Positions 35,862-45,943 of a stretch of 64,000 nt of DNA are shown here, in pieces. Each line of letters begins with the position of its first letter. Positions within the stretch are counted from its first letter, which is position 1. Source of the stretch: Agrostemma githago (lineage: Eukaryota > Streptophyta > Magnoliopsida > Caryophyllales > Caryophyllaceae). A program made the position numbers and the translations under genes. The stretch lies in contig OY288243.1 of NCBI GenBank assembly GCA_958450325.1, forward strand, positions 66,386,606 to 66,450,605, given 5' to 3'. The notes under the pieces are model-generated. The model had not been told where the DNA came from. It did no database searches and saw nothing but the letters and a program-made list of their open reading frames with translations.

Positions 35862-36544
35862 TAGACCTGTCAAAAACTGACCCGACCCGAAAACCCGACC
35901 CGAAACCGCCCGAAAAAAAACCCGAAAAAACCCGCCCGAAAATGACCGAAACCCGAAAGTGACCCGCCCGATAAAAACCCGAATATATTGGGTCAAAACC
36001 CGCCCGAACCCGTTACCCGCCCGAAAATAGATAAATTAAAAAAATATTGCGATTATACACTAAAGTTTCTCAAAAAAACTAAGAAATATTTTTTTATTTT
36101 CAAAATTTTAAGAAATAATATTTATATATATCTTTAAAATCATATTTTTATCACATGATTATTATAATGAAAAAAAAAATATCAATAAATCAAGTCAAAG
36201 TTCGTCATATATATTCGTACTTCCTATAGAAATAAAATATCAATGTATACTAAAAAATATATTAAATAAAACATGTTTATTCTCACTAATATATTATATT
36301 AAATGAGTTCATTAAGAAAATTAAGAATAAAATTGTATTTATGATAAAAACATGTAAAGAAAATTAATGTTTTTAAAGTGCGTTAATAACCCGTATTTGA
36401 CCCGAACCCGACCCGAAACCCGTATAAACCCGACCCGTATAAAACCCGTATTTTTCAAACCCGAAATACACCCGACCCGTATTTTACCCGAACCCGAAAT
36501 GACCGAACCCGAAACCCGACCGCCCGACCCGTTTGACAGGTCTA
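35862..36544. mobile_element. hAT-type MITE rich in ACCCG
   Basis: Termini TAGACCTGTCAAA and TTTGACAGGTCTA are perfect inverted repeats. The 8-bp duplication CCTGTGAG at 35854-35861 and 36545-36552 is diagnostic for hAT. Both subterminal regions (about 35880-36030 and 36390-36535) are packed with CCCGACCCGAA and CCCGAAACCCG motifs, likely transposase binding sites. The AT-rich centre has no ORF of its own. Confidence 0.92.
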
Positions 36545-36681
36545 CCTGTGAGGGATATCGGAGAGTGACACCTTTGAGAGAACCGAGAGTTGAATCTTCC
36601 TCTCTTGTTTGTAATGTTCAATCCTCTCTTGTTAACTCTTCTCCAATTTTTGTGAATAATTTGCATGATTCTTTACCTTAA

Positions 36682-38052
36682 GCCATTTGTGATGATGTGA
36701 AACACGAGCATAATGCTTCTTATTCTTATACATCTCCACCCCTTTCTTATTTGGATATAATATACGAAGAAGAAGAAGAGGATGAAGAAGATGATGTGCA
36801 TATTGTTCAATCCCAACATGTTCCCCCTCTCCCTTTGAATACATGTATTGTGCATGATTCTCCATTCCATTTGATTGATAATGATGCTCTTGATAATGAT
36901 TTTATGGAGTCATGTAAGAATTGTGATGATGTCAATGTGTCTTGTAATGATGATGTGCTTGAGCTAATTAACTCCTCTTCTATGCAACATGATATGAGCT
37001 CCAAGCCTTTAAATGTGACACTTGACGATAATCTTGGGAGTAGAAGATGTGTTGGTGATGTGGTTATTGAAGAGACTCTTTTTGAGGAATTTGAGGGTGT
37101 TGTTGAGCCTTATAATGAGGAAATTGTGAGTATGTCTTGTGATGTTCTTGACATAAAGAGGGATGATGATTGTGTGTTAATGGAGGTTGAGAACCCCGTT
37201 CTTCCCCTTGAGAATGATTGCATCCCACACTTTGTTGATGATGAGAGAAAGTTTGAGGATATACCTACAACTACTTGTGATAAGCCTATTGAGCTTTCCA
37301 TGACCAACACCTTTGAAAATCCGACAATTGAGAGCTTATGTGAGGTTGTGATGCATAATCCTCTATTTGAGCGCATGATAGAGGGAGTTAGAAGTGAAAA
37401 GGGTGAGATGTTTGATGATGGAGCGAATTGTGGAGAAACTCCTAAGACCCACCTTATTGAGGAGTATGAGACATTGAGTGATAATGGAAAGGATGAGGAG
37501 AACTCTAATGTGATCATTATTGAGGTATTGTCTAAGGATGACTTCTTTTACCCTCACCTTCTTGATAAAATGTCTCTCCCTACCCTTTTACAAGCCTCAC
37601 TTGAGCTAGATTTGAATGGTTCCTACACCATATATCCTCCATCCTCTTTGATATCCTTTCCTCACTCACATAAGGAGTTTAACAATGACATGAAAGCGCC
37701 TTTTGAACATACAGGCATGATAGATACTCTATTATTTGCTTTGACCTCCTATGTTTATGTGCTATCTTTGTGCATCAACGCTTTCTATTGTCATTTCTTT
37801 GAGTTCCATGCAAGATTGTTTCATCTACTTCTAAGAGCATTGAATTGCTCTTTACTTGAAAACTCGAATGAGTTGTTTCCCGGTAAGTTGAAATCGAAAT
37901 GGTCGGGTCCATTCAAGGTAACCAAGATACAACCATATGGATCAATTGAAATCTCAAGCCCGAAAACCGGGAATTTTATGGTTAACGGACAACGCTTAAA
38001 GATATATATCATGTCACTCACGTTCGTGAGACCTTTGTTACCGAGAAACTAG
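36682..38052 (+). CDS. Acidic ORF fused to integrase C-terminus (retroelement, non-autonomous)
   Basis: A 451-residue frame in the same phase as gag, separated from it only by the TAA at 36679-36681. Residues 1-340 are very acidic (IYEEEEEDEEDDVHIV, LDDNLGSR, many DD and EE pairs) with no protease, RT or RNase H motif. The last 70 or so residues (NELFPGKLKSKWSGPFKV, GNFMVNGQRLK) match the C-terminal end of Athila-type integrase. So pol is deleted, and the unknown acidic stretch sits between gag and the integrase tail. The long uninterrupted frame, in an element with four insertions, suggests it was translated until recently. Its function is unknown; it may be spliced or fused to gag. Confidence 0.7.
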   Translation, partial: AICDDVKHEHNASYSYTSPPLSYLDIIYEEEEEDEEDDVHIVQSQHVPPLPLNTCIVHDSPFHLIDNDALDNDFMESCKNCDDVNVSCNDDVLELINSSSMQHDMSSKPLNVTLDDNLGSRRCVGDVVIEETLFEEFEGVVEPYNEEIVSMSCDVLDIKRDDDCVLMEVENPVLPLENDCIPHFVDDERKFEDIPTTTCDKPIELSMTNTFENPTIESLCEVVMHNPLFERMIEGVRSEKGEMFDDGANCGETPKTHLIEEYETLSDNGKDEENSNVIIIEVLSKDDFFYPHLLDKMSLPTLLQASLELDLNGSYTIYPPSSLISFPHSHKEFNNDMKAPFEHTGMIDTLLFALTSYVYVLSLCINAFYCHFFEFHARLFHLLLRALNCSLLENSNELFPGKLKSKWSGPFKVTKIQPYGSIEISSPKTGNFMVNGQRLKIYIMSLTFVRPLLPRN

Positions 38053-38392
38053 GTGACCTCCCGTTGGGGAGCATTGATTAACCTCCTCTCAATTTGATGT
38101 AGGTTTGGTGGTATCCTCAACAACCACCTTGTATATATGTATCATATTTCTTTATGTTTGTAAGCTTTGTTAGCTTGAGAACAATGGATGAACTTAGATT
38201 TCGCCACGGAGCAATTATTTGGATGAAGATCAAGCTTTTGGAGAAGTTATGGAGCTTAAGTTGAAGACCACAAGCATGTTTGTGGGAGACATTGATAATG
38301 TAATGTGAGTTGAGTCGTTATTTGAAATTTTAGGTGATTATTGAAGAACCACGAAATGGCAAGGCGGAAAAACAAACCGTACAAGACCGCCG
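38053..38392 (+). other. Retroelement spacer after the integrase tail
   Basis: Non-coding sequence between the integrase tail and the palindromic repeat array. Nothing recognised. Confidence 0.5.
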
Positions 38393-38740
38393 GGCGAAAC
38401 TTCGCCCAGTAAGATTATTGAAGGTTTTCCGTCGGGTGAAATTTCACCCGGTGGAATTTTGCCACCCCGAAGGATTTGCTGAAGATTTGTCGTCGGGTGA
38501 AATTTCACCCGATGAGGTTACGATCGGGCGAAACTTCGCCCTACGGAAAAATCCCAGAATTGCGAAATTTGCCAAAATTAACGAGTTACCGTCGAGCGAA
38601 ATTTTGCCCGATGAGAATTTCACCGGGTGAAACTTCACCCGGCGGGAAAATTTTGCAAGATGAGATTTTCACAACAAAAACCCGTTGGGTGAAATTTCAC
38701 CCGATGGTGCTTGACCGGGTGAAACTTCACCCGACATCTT
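38393..38740. repeat. Palindromic repeat array before the env-like ORF
   Basis: At least seven copies of GGGTGAAATTTCACCC or GGGCGAAACTTCGCCC-type palindromes, spaced 25-65 bp. The core is shared with the minisatellites of LTR A and LTR B. Both strands are open over about 100 codons here, which is a side effect of the repeat. Confidence 0.85.
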
Positions 38741-38940
38741 TGGCCGGATCACCTATCCTATTTACTCACTACAAAATCAATTCCCTCCTTCCCAAATATC
38801 CCACATAACTTTCCCTCCAAAACATAAACACCAAATATTTACAATCTACTTTAAAAACTTTCATTTCCATCCTCAACTACCTTTATTTATATCACTTTCA
38901 CCTCACATTCATTTCACCTTATAACTCCTCACAAAATCAA

Positions 38941-39619
38941 CGGATATTTCCCACGGTATCCTCGAACTTTGACACATTACACATGGTACCCCTCATTTTA
39001 AGTTTGTTCCTATGGTAACTTTGTGCTTTGTGTTTAGTGTCCATGGTACCCCTGATCAATTTTCTGTCATAACGACGTTAAAAGTTAGTTTAGTTAAAGT
39101 GATTAATTTGTTTTAGAGGAAAAATTAGTTAGAACAATTAACGAACTTCTAATTAAAATAATTTAAAATTAAGGGAATGTCCATGATACCCCTGTGTTTT
39201 CAATGTTTTAGCCATGGTACCCTTAAATTTTAAATTTTTTGCCCATGGTACCCTTGTGTTAGAATTCATTCAGGGGTACCATGGACAAATAATTGAAATC
39301 ACAAGGGTACCATGGACAAAAAATTGAAAATACAATGGTACCATGGTTAAATTACTGAAAACACAGGGATACCATGGGCATTTCTTCAATTTTCAACTAT
39401 TTTAATTTGAATTTCATTAATTTTCTAACTAATTTCACCAAAAAAAATTAAAATTAATCACTTTAACTAAACTAACTTTTAACGCCGTTATGACGGAAAA
39501 TTGATCAGGGGTACCATGGGCACTAAATGCAAAATACAAGGTTACCATAGGAACAAACTTAAAATAAGGGGTACCATGTGTAATGTGTCAAAATTCGAGG
39601 GTACCGTGGGAAATATCCC
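38941..39619. mobile_element. KpnI-site-rich foldback element, copy 2
   Basis: Starts CGGATATTTCCCACGGTATC and ends GGTACCGTGGGAAATATCCC. The flanks CAAAATCAA (38932-38940) and TAAAATCAA (39620-39628) agree at 8 of 9 positions. The arms pair over almost the whole 679 bp, with a short loop near 39250-39270 and repeated CCATGGTACCCTTGTG units. Same family as 3025-4065 but shorter. It sits in the leader of the env-like ORF. Confidence 0.87.
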
Positions 39620-39739
39620 TAAAATCAAACCACCATACCCAACCACAATCATACTTCCATCTCCATCTTGGGTGATTATTTTGGGTGCTTGAAGAGGTGA
39701 AGCTAAAGTTTTTGGGAATATTCTTGCAAATCTATTATT

Positions 39740-40918
39740 ATGGAGACAAGAGCAAGGAGAGCCGCTCGTAAACAAGGTATGGCTTCGACTTCTACACCTT
39801 CTAAATTTTCCAAGTCTTCTAAGCCTACAAATTTACCTTGTCTTAATACTTCTTTAGCTCAGACCTTCTCTGAAAAGATCTTTCAGAGAACTAGGTGGGC
39901 TTGTCCCCACACAATGACCAATCTAGGAATAGTAGACGATATTAAGGAATTATCGTCGAGGAGCGGAACTAGCGAGCTCCTTAGCCTCGCGGCCTTTACC
40001 TATAAATACCTTACTTGTGAGTTCCTAGGAACCTTTGCCATTGACAATCCGACCACACCAAGAGCGGTCAAATTTAGACTATTCGACAAACCCCACCGTT
40101 TGACTATTTCGGAGTTCGACCTTGCACTAGGCCTATCGGACTTAGTGAACCCTCGAGCAACATACAAGCCTGTGTATCTAGGAGAGATCTTTGGAAGCGC
40201 ATATCACGCTGTAAAGGAGGTTACGAGGATAATTTATCCTTTGCCTCGAAAATTTGTAACCCCGCAATTCGCTATTTTTGCGAGATGCTCTCCCACTGCT
40301 TGTTACCCTCGGTCGATAATATTTATACAATTAATATGTGTGTCTTGCAATTGATTTGTGACTCTTTGTTGGGTAACCCTAACCCCTTAGACCTACCACT
40401 TGTCGTGGCGTTGCATTTCCACCGTACCATTGTCACCCAACGCCCCTCCTTAGATTGTGGAGGTCTTGTGACAGTAATTGCGAACAAATTGGGTTATTCG
40501 ATCGACCACCTCACCCCACTAGACAATTCCATATGGCTTGACGAGGCCTATTTTCCGACTTGGATTTTTCATGTACCTCATCAGCGCCTCGTCTACATTA
40601 GCCGTGGAAGAGCTTTAATAGTTCCGAACACACACCGAACCACTATCCTTGTTCACCACAATTGGGGCCTACCCTTGGGTCCCGGTGAATTCTGACTGAC
40701 CAAGACTGAGTTGGGAGGAAGGGGAGTTTAGGAGTATGCACACTACACGTTGCCCAAAGGTCGTACGATCTATGACCTATGTGAGATTGAATCCGACTTT
40801 GCCCTCTCGCATAGCGACGGTCCGGAGGAGTTTTTCTCCCGAGCCATCCTCCAAGGGCATACCCTTTTTCTATGGGTCTCCTAGCGCCTCATTTGCGTCG
40901 GACGATCACTCAGACTAG
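39740..40918 (+). pseudogene. Athila env-like ORF (ATHILA ORF-1 family), frameshifted
   Basis: Begins METRARRAARKQGMASTSTP. The region FSEKIFQRTRWACPHTMTNL, then GIVDDIKELSSRSG and KFRLFDKPHRLTISEFDLAL matches the ATHILA ORF-1 type domain found in the env-like position of Athila elements. The frame shifts near 40285 and continues (LICDSLLGNPNPLDLPLVVA, LVYISRGRALIVPN) to a stop at 40695; further out-of-frame remnants reach about 40918. The role of this protein is unknown; an envelope function has been suggested for the position but is unproven. It is broken here. Confidence 0.78.
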
Positions 40919-43192
40919 ACCCTCTCCCGGAGTCGGTGGTGTGTGTGTGTGCGTGTTGTGTATTTGTATGTGGGTTGGGTCGGTGAGTCCTTAACCATCT
41001 ATAATTGCATGTCCTTTGGTTGATTCCGTTTTTATTCCTTTTATCCTATTGTCATTGTGATTGAATTATCTCTAACATAACTTTGCGAGCTGCCCCATTG
41101 TTCGATTGTTGCGGCCAAAGCGGCCTTCGTATTGCTCCTGGTCATTAGGCGATTTGATTACGCCATTGACCTTTTGAAAATCCAAATTCTTCTCATTTTC
41201 TCAAATTTTTCTTAATCCGGGCTAGGTGATGTGACTACACCTACGCCCATTTTTCATCCTTTCTTTTAATTTCTATTCTTTTATTTTATTCTCATTTTCT
41301 TAGCCACTTGGCTAGGGTCTAGGTGATGTTATTGCACCTAGGTCCGCCACCATTTTATCGTTTTCTTTTCGTCTGTTTTCTTTTTTTCAAAAAAATTCGA
41401 AAAATCCAAAAACATTTGAAAATTTATAAAAATCCAAAAAGGTTTTTCTTATTTTCCCTTTTCCATCTTTTTCGATCTTCCCCTACTTGTCCATTGAGGA
41501 CAATGTACAGTTTTAGTGTGGGGGAGGGATCTACTATCTTTTATTTATCAAAAATCTTTTCAAAAACCATAAAAATTGAAAAATTCCGAAAAAACAAAAA
41601 CATTTTCTTTTTATTTTCCTTTTCTTTTTCCCTTTTTTCTTTTCTCGTTTTCGTTATGTTTTCGTGTTCGTTGTATAGTCTTGTTTTCTACTCTTACAGG
41701 ATAACCACCACCTTGATAGCACAATTTGAAGAGTTATGGAAGCAACCCGCTAGGTAACTTCCTTCCTTTTCGCTTTCTTCTTTACTTTCGTAGAGGAGTT
41801 AGGTTGTTGCTATTGGGAGGCTCTCGAAGAGATGAGCATTTTGGGTGTTGTGGTTGATTTTTGTGCTTGAATGTCGATGGAGTACGAAGTGCATGACTTT
41901 ACTCGTGGTTTGTTTTATTTGCCTTTTCTTTTTCGTGTGTTCCTTTTGCTTTTGTATAGCGTGTCTAGGACTAAATGTTTTCGAAAACCCGATTACAAAC
42001 TTATTGCTAGAGTTTACATTCCATTGTAGATAACCCATTGTAAATTTTGGACCTTAATCTAGTAGAATGACTCTAAATCAATGAACTTGTTGATTTTTTA
42101 GCTTGAGTCCACCTTTTCTACTAGAGGTTTAGTTCGGGGTTTGCATTTGACCACCTTGACCACCCATGGAGAAGTTAGGCCTTGGTTTCCGCATCCCGTT
42201 TTCTAGGTGACCTTGCTCGAATGACCATTGCACCTTTAGTCCAAATTCTCCATTTTTTGTAGGTTATCTGGGGATGGGCCCGTTTCTGGGTACCTATTCA
42301 TTCTTTCACCCATACACCACACAATAAGTTTACAAAAAAATGAAACCCAAATGTTTGGTTACAAACCACATCAAAGAGCCAAAAAAAGGGGCAAACCAAA
42401 GCAAGAGAAAATGACACAAAAATATGAAAAACAAGGGAGAGAAAAGGAGCTTCAAATGAAATCATATCATCAAAAACATCTCCTTCAAAAAAAATGAAAG
42501 AAAAAAAAAAGCCCTTTGATCGATTCGTCGCCGTGAAGTGCCTACTAGAGGACCGACTCCCGAGGTAAGAAGATAGCGATGATTGGTCGATCCGCCCCAA
42601 AAATTGTAAACACTCCACTTTTTGTTTGCGCTAATTTAGGAAATTCGAGTTTGGAACGACACGCTTGGGCTTAGCCAAAGAGAGTGGGACTACACCTACC
42701 TACAGTGTCGAACGAATCCATGGTTCACTTTTTCCACTCCGTTTAACGCCCCGCAGTACCCCTTTAGAAGATTAAGATGACCTAGCTAAGTTATCGACAT
42801 CTCTGTTGCTTCAATGTCATACTATTAGGCTTTGGTCCTTGTCTACATGGGTGATTTATCTTGGAATGTTTATTATTTTTTTAAGTACGTTTTCGGTGTC
42901 TTTCCCCGTCGTCTCAATGAGGGATTCGGTGCTTTATTTTTGCTTTGGATGCGTCTATTCTTTTGTGTTATGTGTTTTTGTGTGTTTAGTCGCATCCACC
43001 ATTTTGAGCAAGACCCAACTTGCCTTGCATGGGAGTACCTTACCTCATAGGTATTCCGATGTGAGTTGAAGGGACGGAGCGGGCCCGTAAATCGCCTCGT
43101 ATCGGCTTAGAGTAGTCTAGCTAGTAGTAGTAGTATGTAATTTCTTTTTGGGTCTTTGCTCGAGGACGAGCAACGGTTTAGTGTGGGGGAAT
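40919..43192 (+). other. Retroelement 3' region, with two polypurine tracts
   Basis: Non-coding except for low-complexity phenylalanine/lysine frames. It contains GAGGACAATGTACAG followed by TTTTAGTGTGGGGGAGG (41510-41527) and, 1.66 kb later, GAGGACGAGCAACGGTTTAG with TGTGGGGGAATTG (43163-43194). The second directly precedes LTR B and is the functional polypurine tract. A GT run lies at about 40939-40955. Confidence 0.65.
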
Positions 43193-45143
43193 TGTTGTGT
43201 GTCAAATTTGAACCTTTTGTCCTACCATTTAAGCCCGTTTTTCCTTCGTTTTGTGAGAATAAAGTGTGATTATCGCCATATTTTGAGTATTTCTCGCATT
43301 AGCGTCTCTCTTTTGCATTTTACGCGTTTTTGGTAGTTTTCTGTCTATTTTGAAAGGATTTTCGACCATAAAGGTGTCTGAGCTTCTATGAGCATGAAAG
43401 AAAGGGATACCGTCCGAAAAGCAAAGCACACAACTTAAAATCCAAAGTCCAAACCCAAGAGGTGAAACCTTGAGCGAAAAGGAAAAACTATAGTCCATTG
43501 GGCATCTTCACCGGAGAGGTCGAACTTCAAATGAATATATCTAGATTTATAGACCTCGGATCGAAGCGATTCTAGTTGGAGGTGAAAGCTTATCTTCTTA
43601 GCTTTCCAACGACATATCACATGCTCCAATCGGAGTTCAAACGAGAGAGTTATGGCCCTATGAAGTCATAGGGCAAAATTTCACCCGATGAGAATTTGAC
43701 CTGGCGATATTTCGCCAGACGGTGTTCCTCCCCAGATTGCCATTTCGGACAAAAAAACTCACCGGGCGAAATTTCATCCAACGAGATTTTGACCGGGCGA
43801 AATTTCACCCTACGAGATTTTGATCGGGCAAAATTTCACCCTACGAGATTTTAACCGGGCGAAATTTCACCCTTCGAGATTTTGACCGGGCGAAACTTCG
43901 CCCGACGGTATTTTGGCCATATTGGAGAGAATCCGCAGGGCAAAACATCACCCTATGAAGACTCAAAGGTCAAAGTCTCACCCAAAGAGTAGAAATCTCA
44001 CTAATGGGCAAGGATTGGATTATGGGCTTTAAGATTGCGTGACCCATTAACCTTAGGTTTTCATTTCATTTTGTGCCTTAAGTGTGCCTCCTTAGGTTAG
44101 GGTAGTTTTAGTAGGCCTCCATTAGTAGATCATTCTAGTAGTATTTCTATTAATTCTCTACAAATCTAGTAGTTTAGATAGTAGTAGTAAATCTCCATAG
44201 TTTTTTTCATCAATTCTCTAGATCTACATTCAAGTTTGTAGAATTCAAGTTTTATTTGAAGATTTTTGGGGTTTATCAAGGGATTAGTGACAAATCTCTT
44301 TATTCTCCTCATCAAGATTCAACCTTTATTTATGCAATCTTCTTATTTATTGTAGATCTTCATAATTGGTATATTTTTCTTCCACTCTCTAATCTCTAGA
44401 TTTTATTTAAGTTGTTCTGATCTAGATTATTCTCTAGTTTATTTTGTTAGATCGTAATTTCCTTGTTGTTTTGTTGTTATTTTCTTTAGATTTAGTTAAC
44501 ATGCATGTTTTAGTCGTTTTCTCCTTTGTTAATGTTTTGTTGTTTTCCATTATGAGTAGTGAGTAGATTTCTTGTTGGGGGGTTTAGGGATGAGGACTTG
44601 GATTATTTGAATCAAGGGATGTTGGTGGGTTTCTTGCTTGTTGATTTATCAAGTTTGAGGTTTTTGTGTCTTTGTTGACTTAGACTGCAGCTAGATCGAC
44701 CTTGACTCACTCCTATCAATATGGGAAAACTCGGGGTAGGAGTTACCTTGACTTGAGACTTACCCTTTTTCGCCGCGAAAGCGGGTTTTTAGGTGGGTTG
44801 GGTGAAGAAACCGAAAGGTGACATTCTCCCTTTATCAATGTTGTGACTAAAACCTGATTCCGAGATTCTTAGACCCCAATTTCCGAATCCCGACTTCCCC
44901 CTAACACCTTTTCCTTAATTGATCATCTCTAGTTATTTATTGCGTTTTAGTATAGACTCGACCCTTAAAACCCCCCTTTTTTAGACCCCAAACACGCTTC
45001 TCTTACTCAATTGTACTCCGTTCCCTGTGGACCGACCTCGACTTACCACAAATACTTGTTTGTTTTTGTGTTATCTCGAGTCTTACAAATATTGTTTGAT
45101 CCCCCGTCCTTCGTTAACGACCGATCCGATTGGGAGGCGATCA
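43193..45143 (+). repeat. Athila-type LTR B
   Basis: Same start and end as LTR A (TGTTGTGTGTCAAATTTG to GGCGATCA), 1,951 bp, without the solo-LTR insertion. After it comes ACTACTTAGATT in place of a PBS, so this is the true right end of the element. The target duplication cannot be checked because the left outer end is missing. Confidence 0.87.
43670..43915. repeat. Palindromic minisatellite in LTR B
   Basis: About seven units of the same GGGCGAAATTTCACCC repeat as in LTR A, one fewer, with individual substitutions (for example GGGCAAAATTTCACCC). Confidence 0.88.
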
Positions 45144-45196
45144 ACTACTTAGATTACCTTAGTGGTTTAGCAAGATGTAGTAGTATAGATGATTTA

Positions 45197-45506
45197 TTTT
45201 GGAGGGAAAAGGGACTATTATAATTGTCCCTCCCTTCAAAACCAAACACACCATATCTCTTTTCGACACTATTCACATGTTAAGAGAATCTTCGATATTC
45301 TCGGCAATCTACCATAGAAAATATAGTCATGTGGGATCTTATTTGATTCGTCTCTACGAGTTCATTAAAAATATCAAATTTTTATGATTTTTATTAATGC
45401 AAAATAAAAGATATCGATGTTGTAAAATACGTCTCGGCAAATGTGAAAAAGCAAATGGTGTGTTTGGTTATGAAAGGAAGGAGTACAATATTTCCCTCCA
45501 AAAAAC
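45197..45506. mobile_element. Small MITE
   Basis: The left end TTTTGGAGGGAAAAGGG and AACCAAACACACCAT mirror the right end (ATGGTGTGTTTGGTT ... TTTCCCTCCAAAA) over about 55 bp. At roughly 310 bp it has no coding capacity. No target duplication is certain, so the superfamily is not assigned. Confidence 0.65.
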
Positions 45507-45634
45507 CACAACCACCAAAGATTTTTCCTCCAAAATAGTTAGGCTAACTAATCCTTTCATATTCCGACTTACTTACATGATTTGTTTTCCATATTAACTA
45601 TTTACTCCATAGTAGTTTAGTGTTTGTTCATCAC

Positions 45635-45720
45635 TTGGGTGGCTTTGGGCTAGTGGTAAGGGCTTTGATATTCTAACTGCATGTCACAGGTTTGAATCCT
45701 GTTAATGTGAATTTTTTTTC
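45635..45720 (+). mobile_element. tRNA-related SINE-like head
   Basis: A-box-like GGGCTAGTGGTAAGG (45648-45662) and B-box-like GGTTTGAATCC (45689-45699), spaced as in tRNA genes, followed by T8 (45712-45719). The stem-forming sequences of a real tRNA are absent, so a SINE is more likely than a tRNA gene. Confidence 0.5.
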
Positions 45721-45734
45721 ACAAGTACACTTAT

Positions 45735-45835
45735 TTCTTCAAAAAATACATCCACTGAGAATTGAACACGGGTCTCTTCTGTGAACTTTTGAAAACATAA
45801 CCACTCCAAACACATACAATTTTGTAAATAAAGAG
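45735..45835 (-). mobile_element. Second SINE-like piece, tail to tail with the first
   Basis: The minus strand has an A-box-like GGAGTGGTTATG (45796-45807) and a B-box-like GTGTTCAATTCTC (45757-45769). The converging arrangement with the plus-strand SINE is clear from the box order. The ends are not defined. Confidence 0.35.
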
Positions 45836-45943
45836 TTCTGAATATATTCAAACCATTTACATTTGATGAAAGGTTTGGCCTTTTTTTGATGTAAATGTAA
45901 GTATATTGCAAACCAAAATATATTACAAGGTTATGCATGCCTC

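Larger units (their letters stand above)
32393..36681 (+). pseudogene. Athila-type gag, split by two insertions
   Basis: The capsid-type gag domain is in three pieces. The first, 32393-32772, starts at a double ATG (MMTLADHSRLYDH) and carries GGKAKRWLRSYPPNTFCTWD and FLNHFFPHHKTNKLRRD. The second, 35615-35861, reads FEQGEFECLSDAWERFRDLL, CPRHGIPIWL and ends at VARTDACE. The third, 36553-36681, ends at a TAA. A 2.84-kb solo LTR and a 0.68-kb hAT element separate them, each with clean target duplications that restore the frame conceptually. It encoded the particle-forming protein of the element and can no longer be made. Confidence 0.85.
26151..45143 (+). mobile_element. Athila-type Ty3/gypsy retroelement, recombined and pol-less
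   Basis: Order on the plus strand: a 3' internal segment with polypurine tract (26151-26622), LTR A, PBS, gag, acidic ORF with integrase C-terminus, env-like ORF, 3' region with polypurine tracts, LTR B. 26151-26622 is a close copy of 42720-43192, so LTR A is an internal LTR of a head-to-tail dimer whose left part is lost. Protease, RT and RNase H are absent. Four later insertions interrupt it: solo LTRs at 26989 and 32773, hAT at 35862, foldback at 38941. The PBS, gag and env-like ORF identify the Athila lineage. Confidence 0.88.

Noticed and set aside
36367..36681. 104-residue open frame across the right end of the hAT element
   Set aside because: Its first part is ACCCG repeat of the hAT element and its last part is gag; the join is accidental.
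38334..38808. Overlapping open frames on both strands in the palindromic array
   Set aside because: Both strands are open because the repeat unit is palindromic and lacks stops; no domain or start context supports a gene.
41323..41757. 144-residue plus-strand frame in the Athila 3' region
   Set aside because: Phe/Lys/Ser low complexity from T- and A-rich sequence, lying over the upstream polypurine tract.
42298..42618. 106-residue phenylalanine-rich minus-strand frame
   Set aside because: Antisense of A-rich retroelement 3' sequence; composition alone explains it.
45635..45720. A tRNA gene
   Set aside because: A and B boxes are present, but no acceptor or anticodon stem pairs are convincing; a SINE explains it better.
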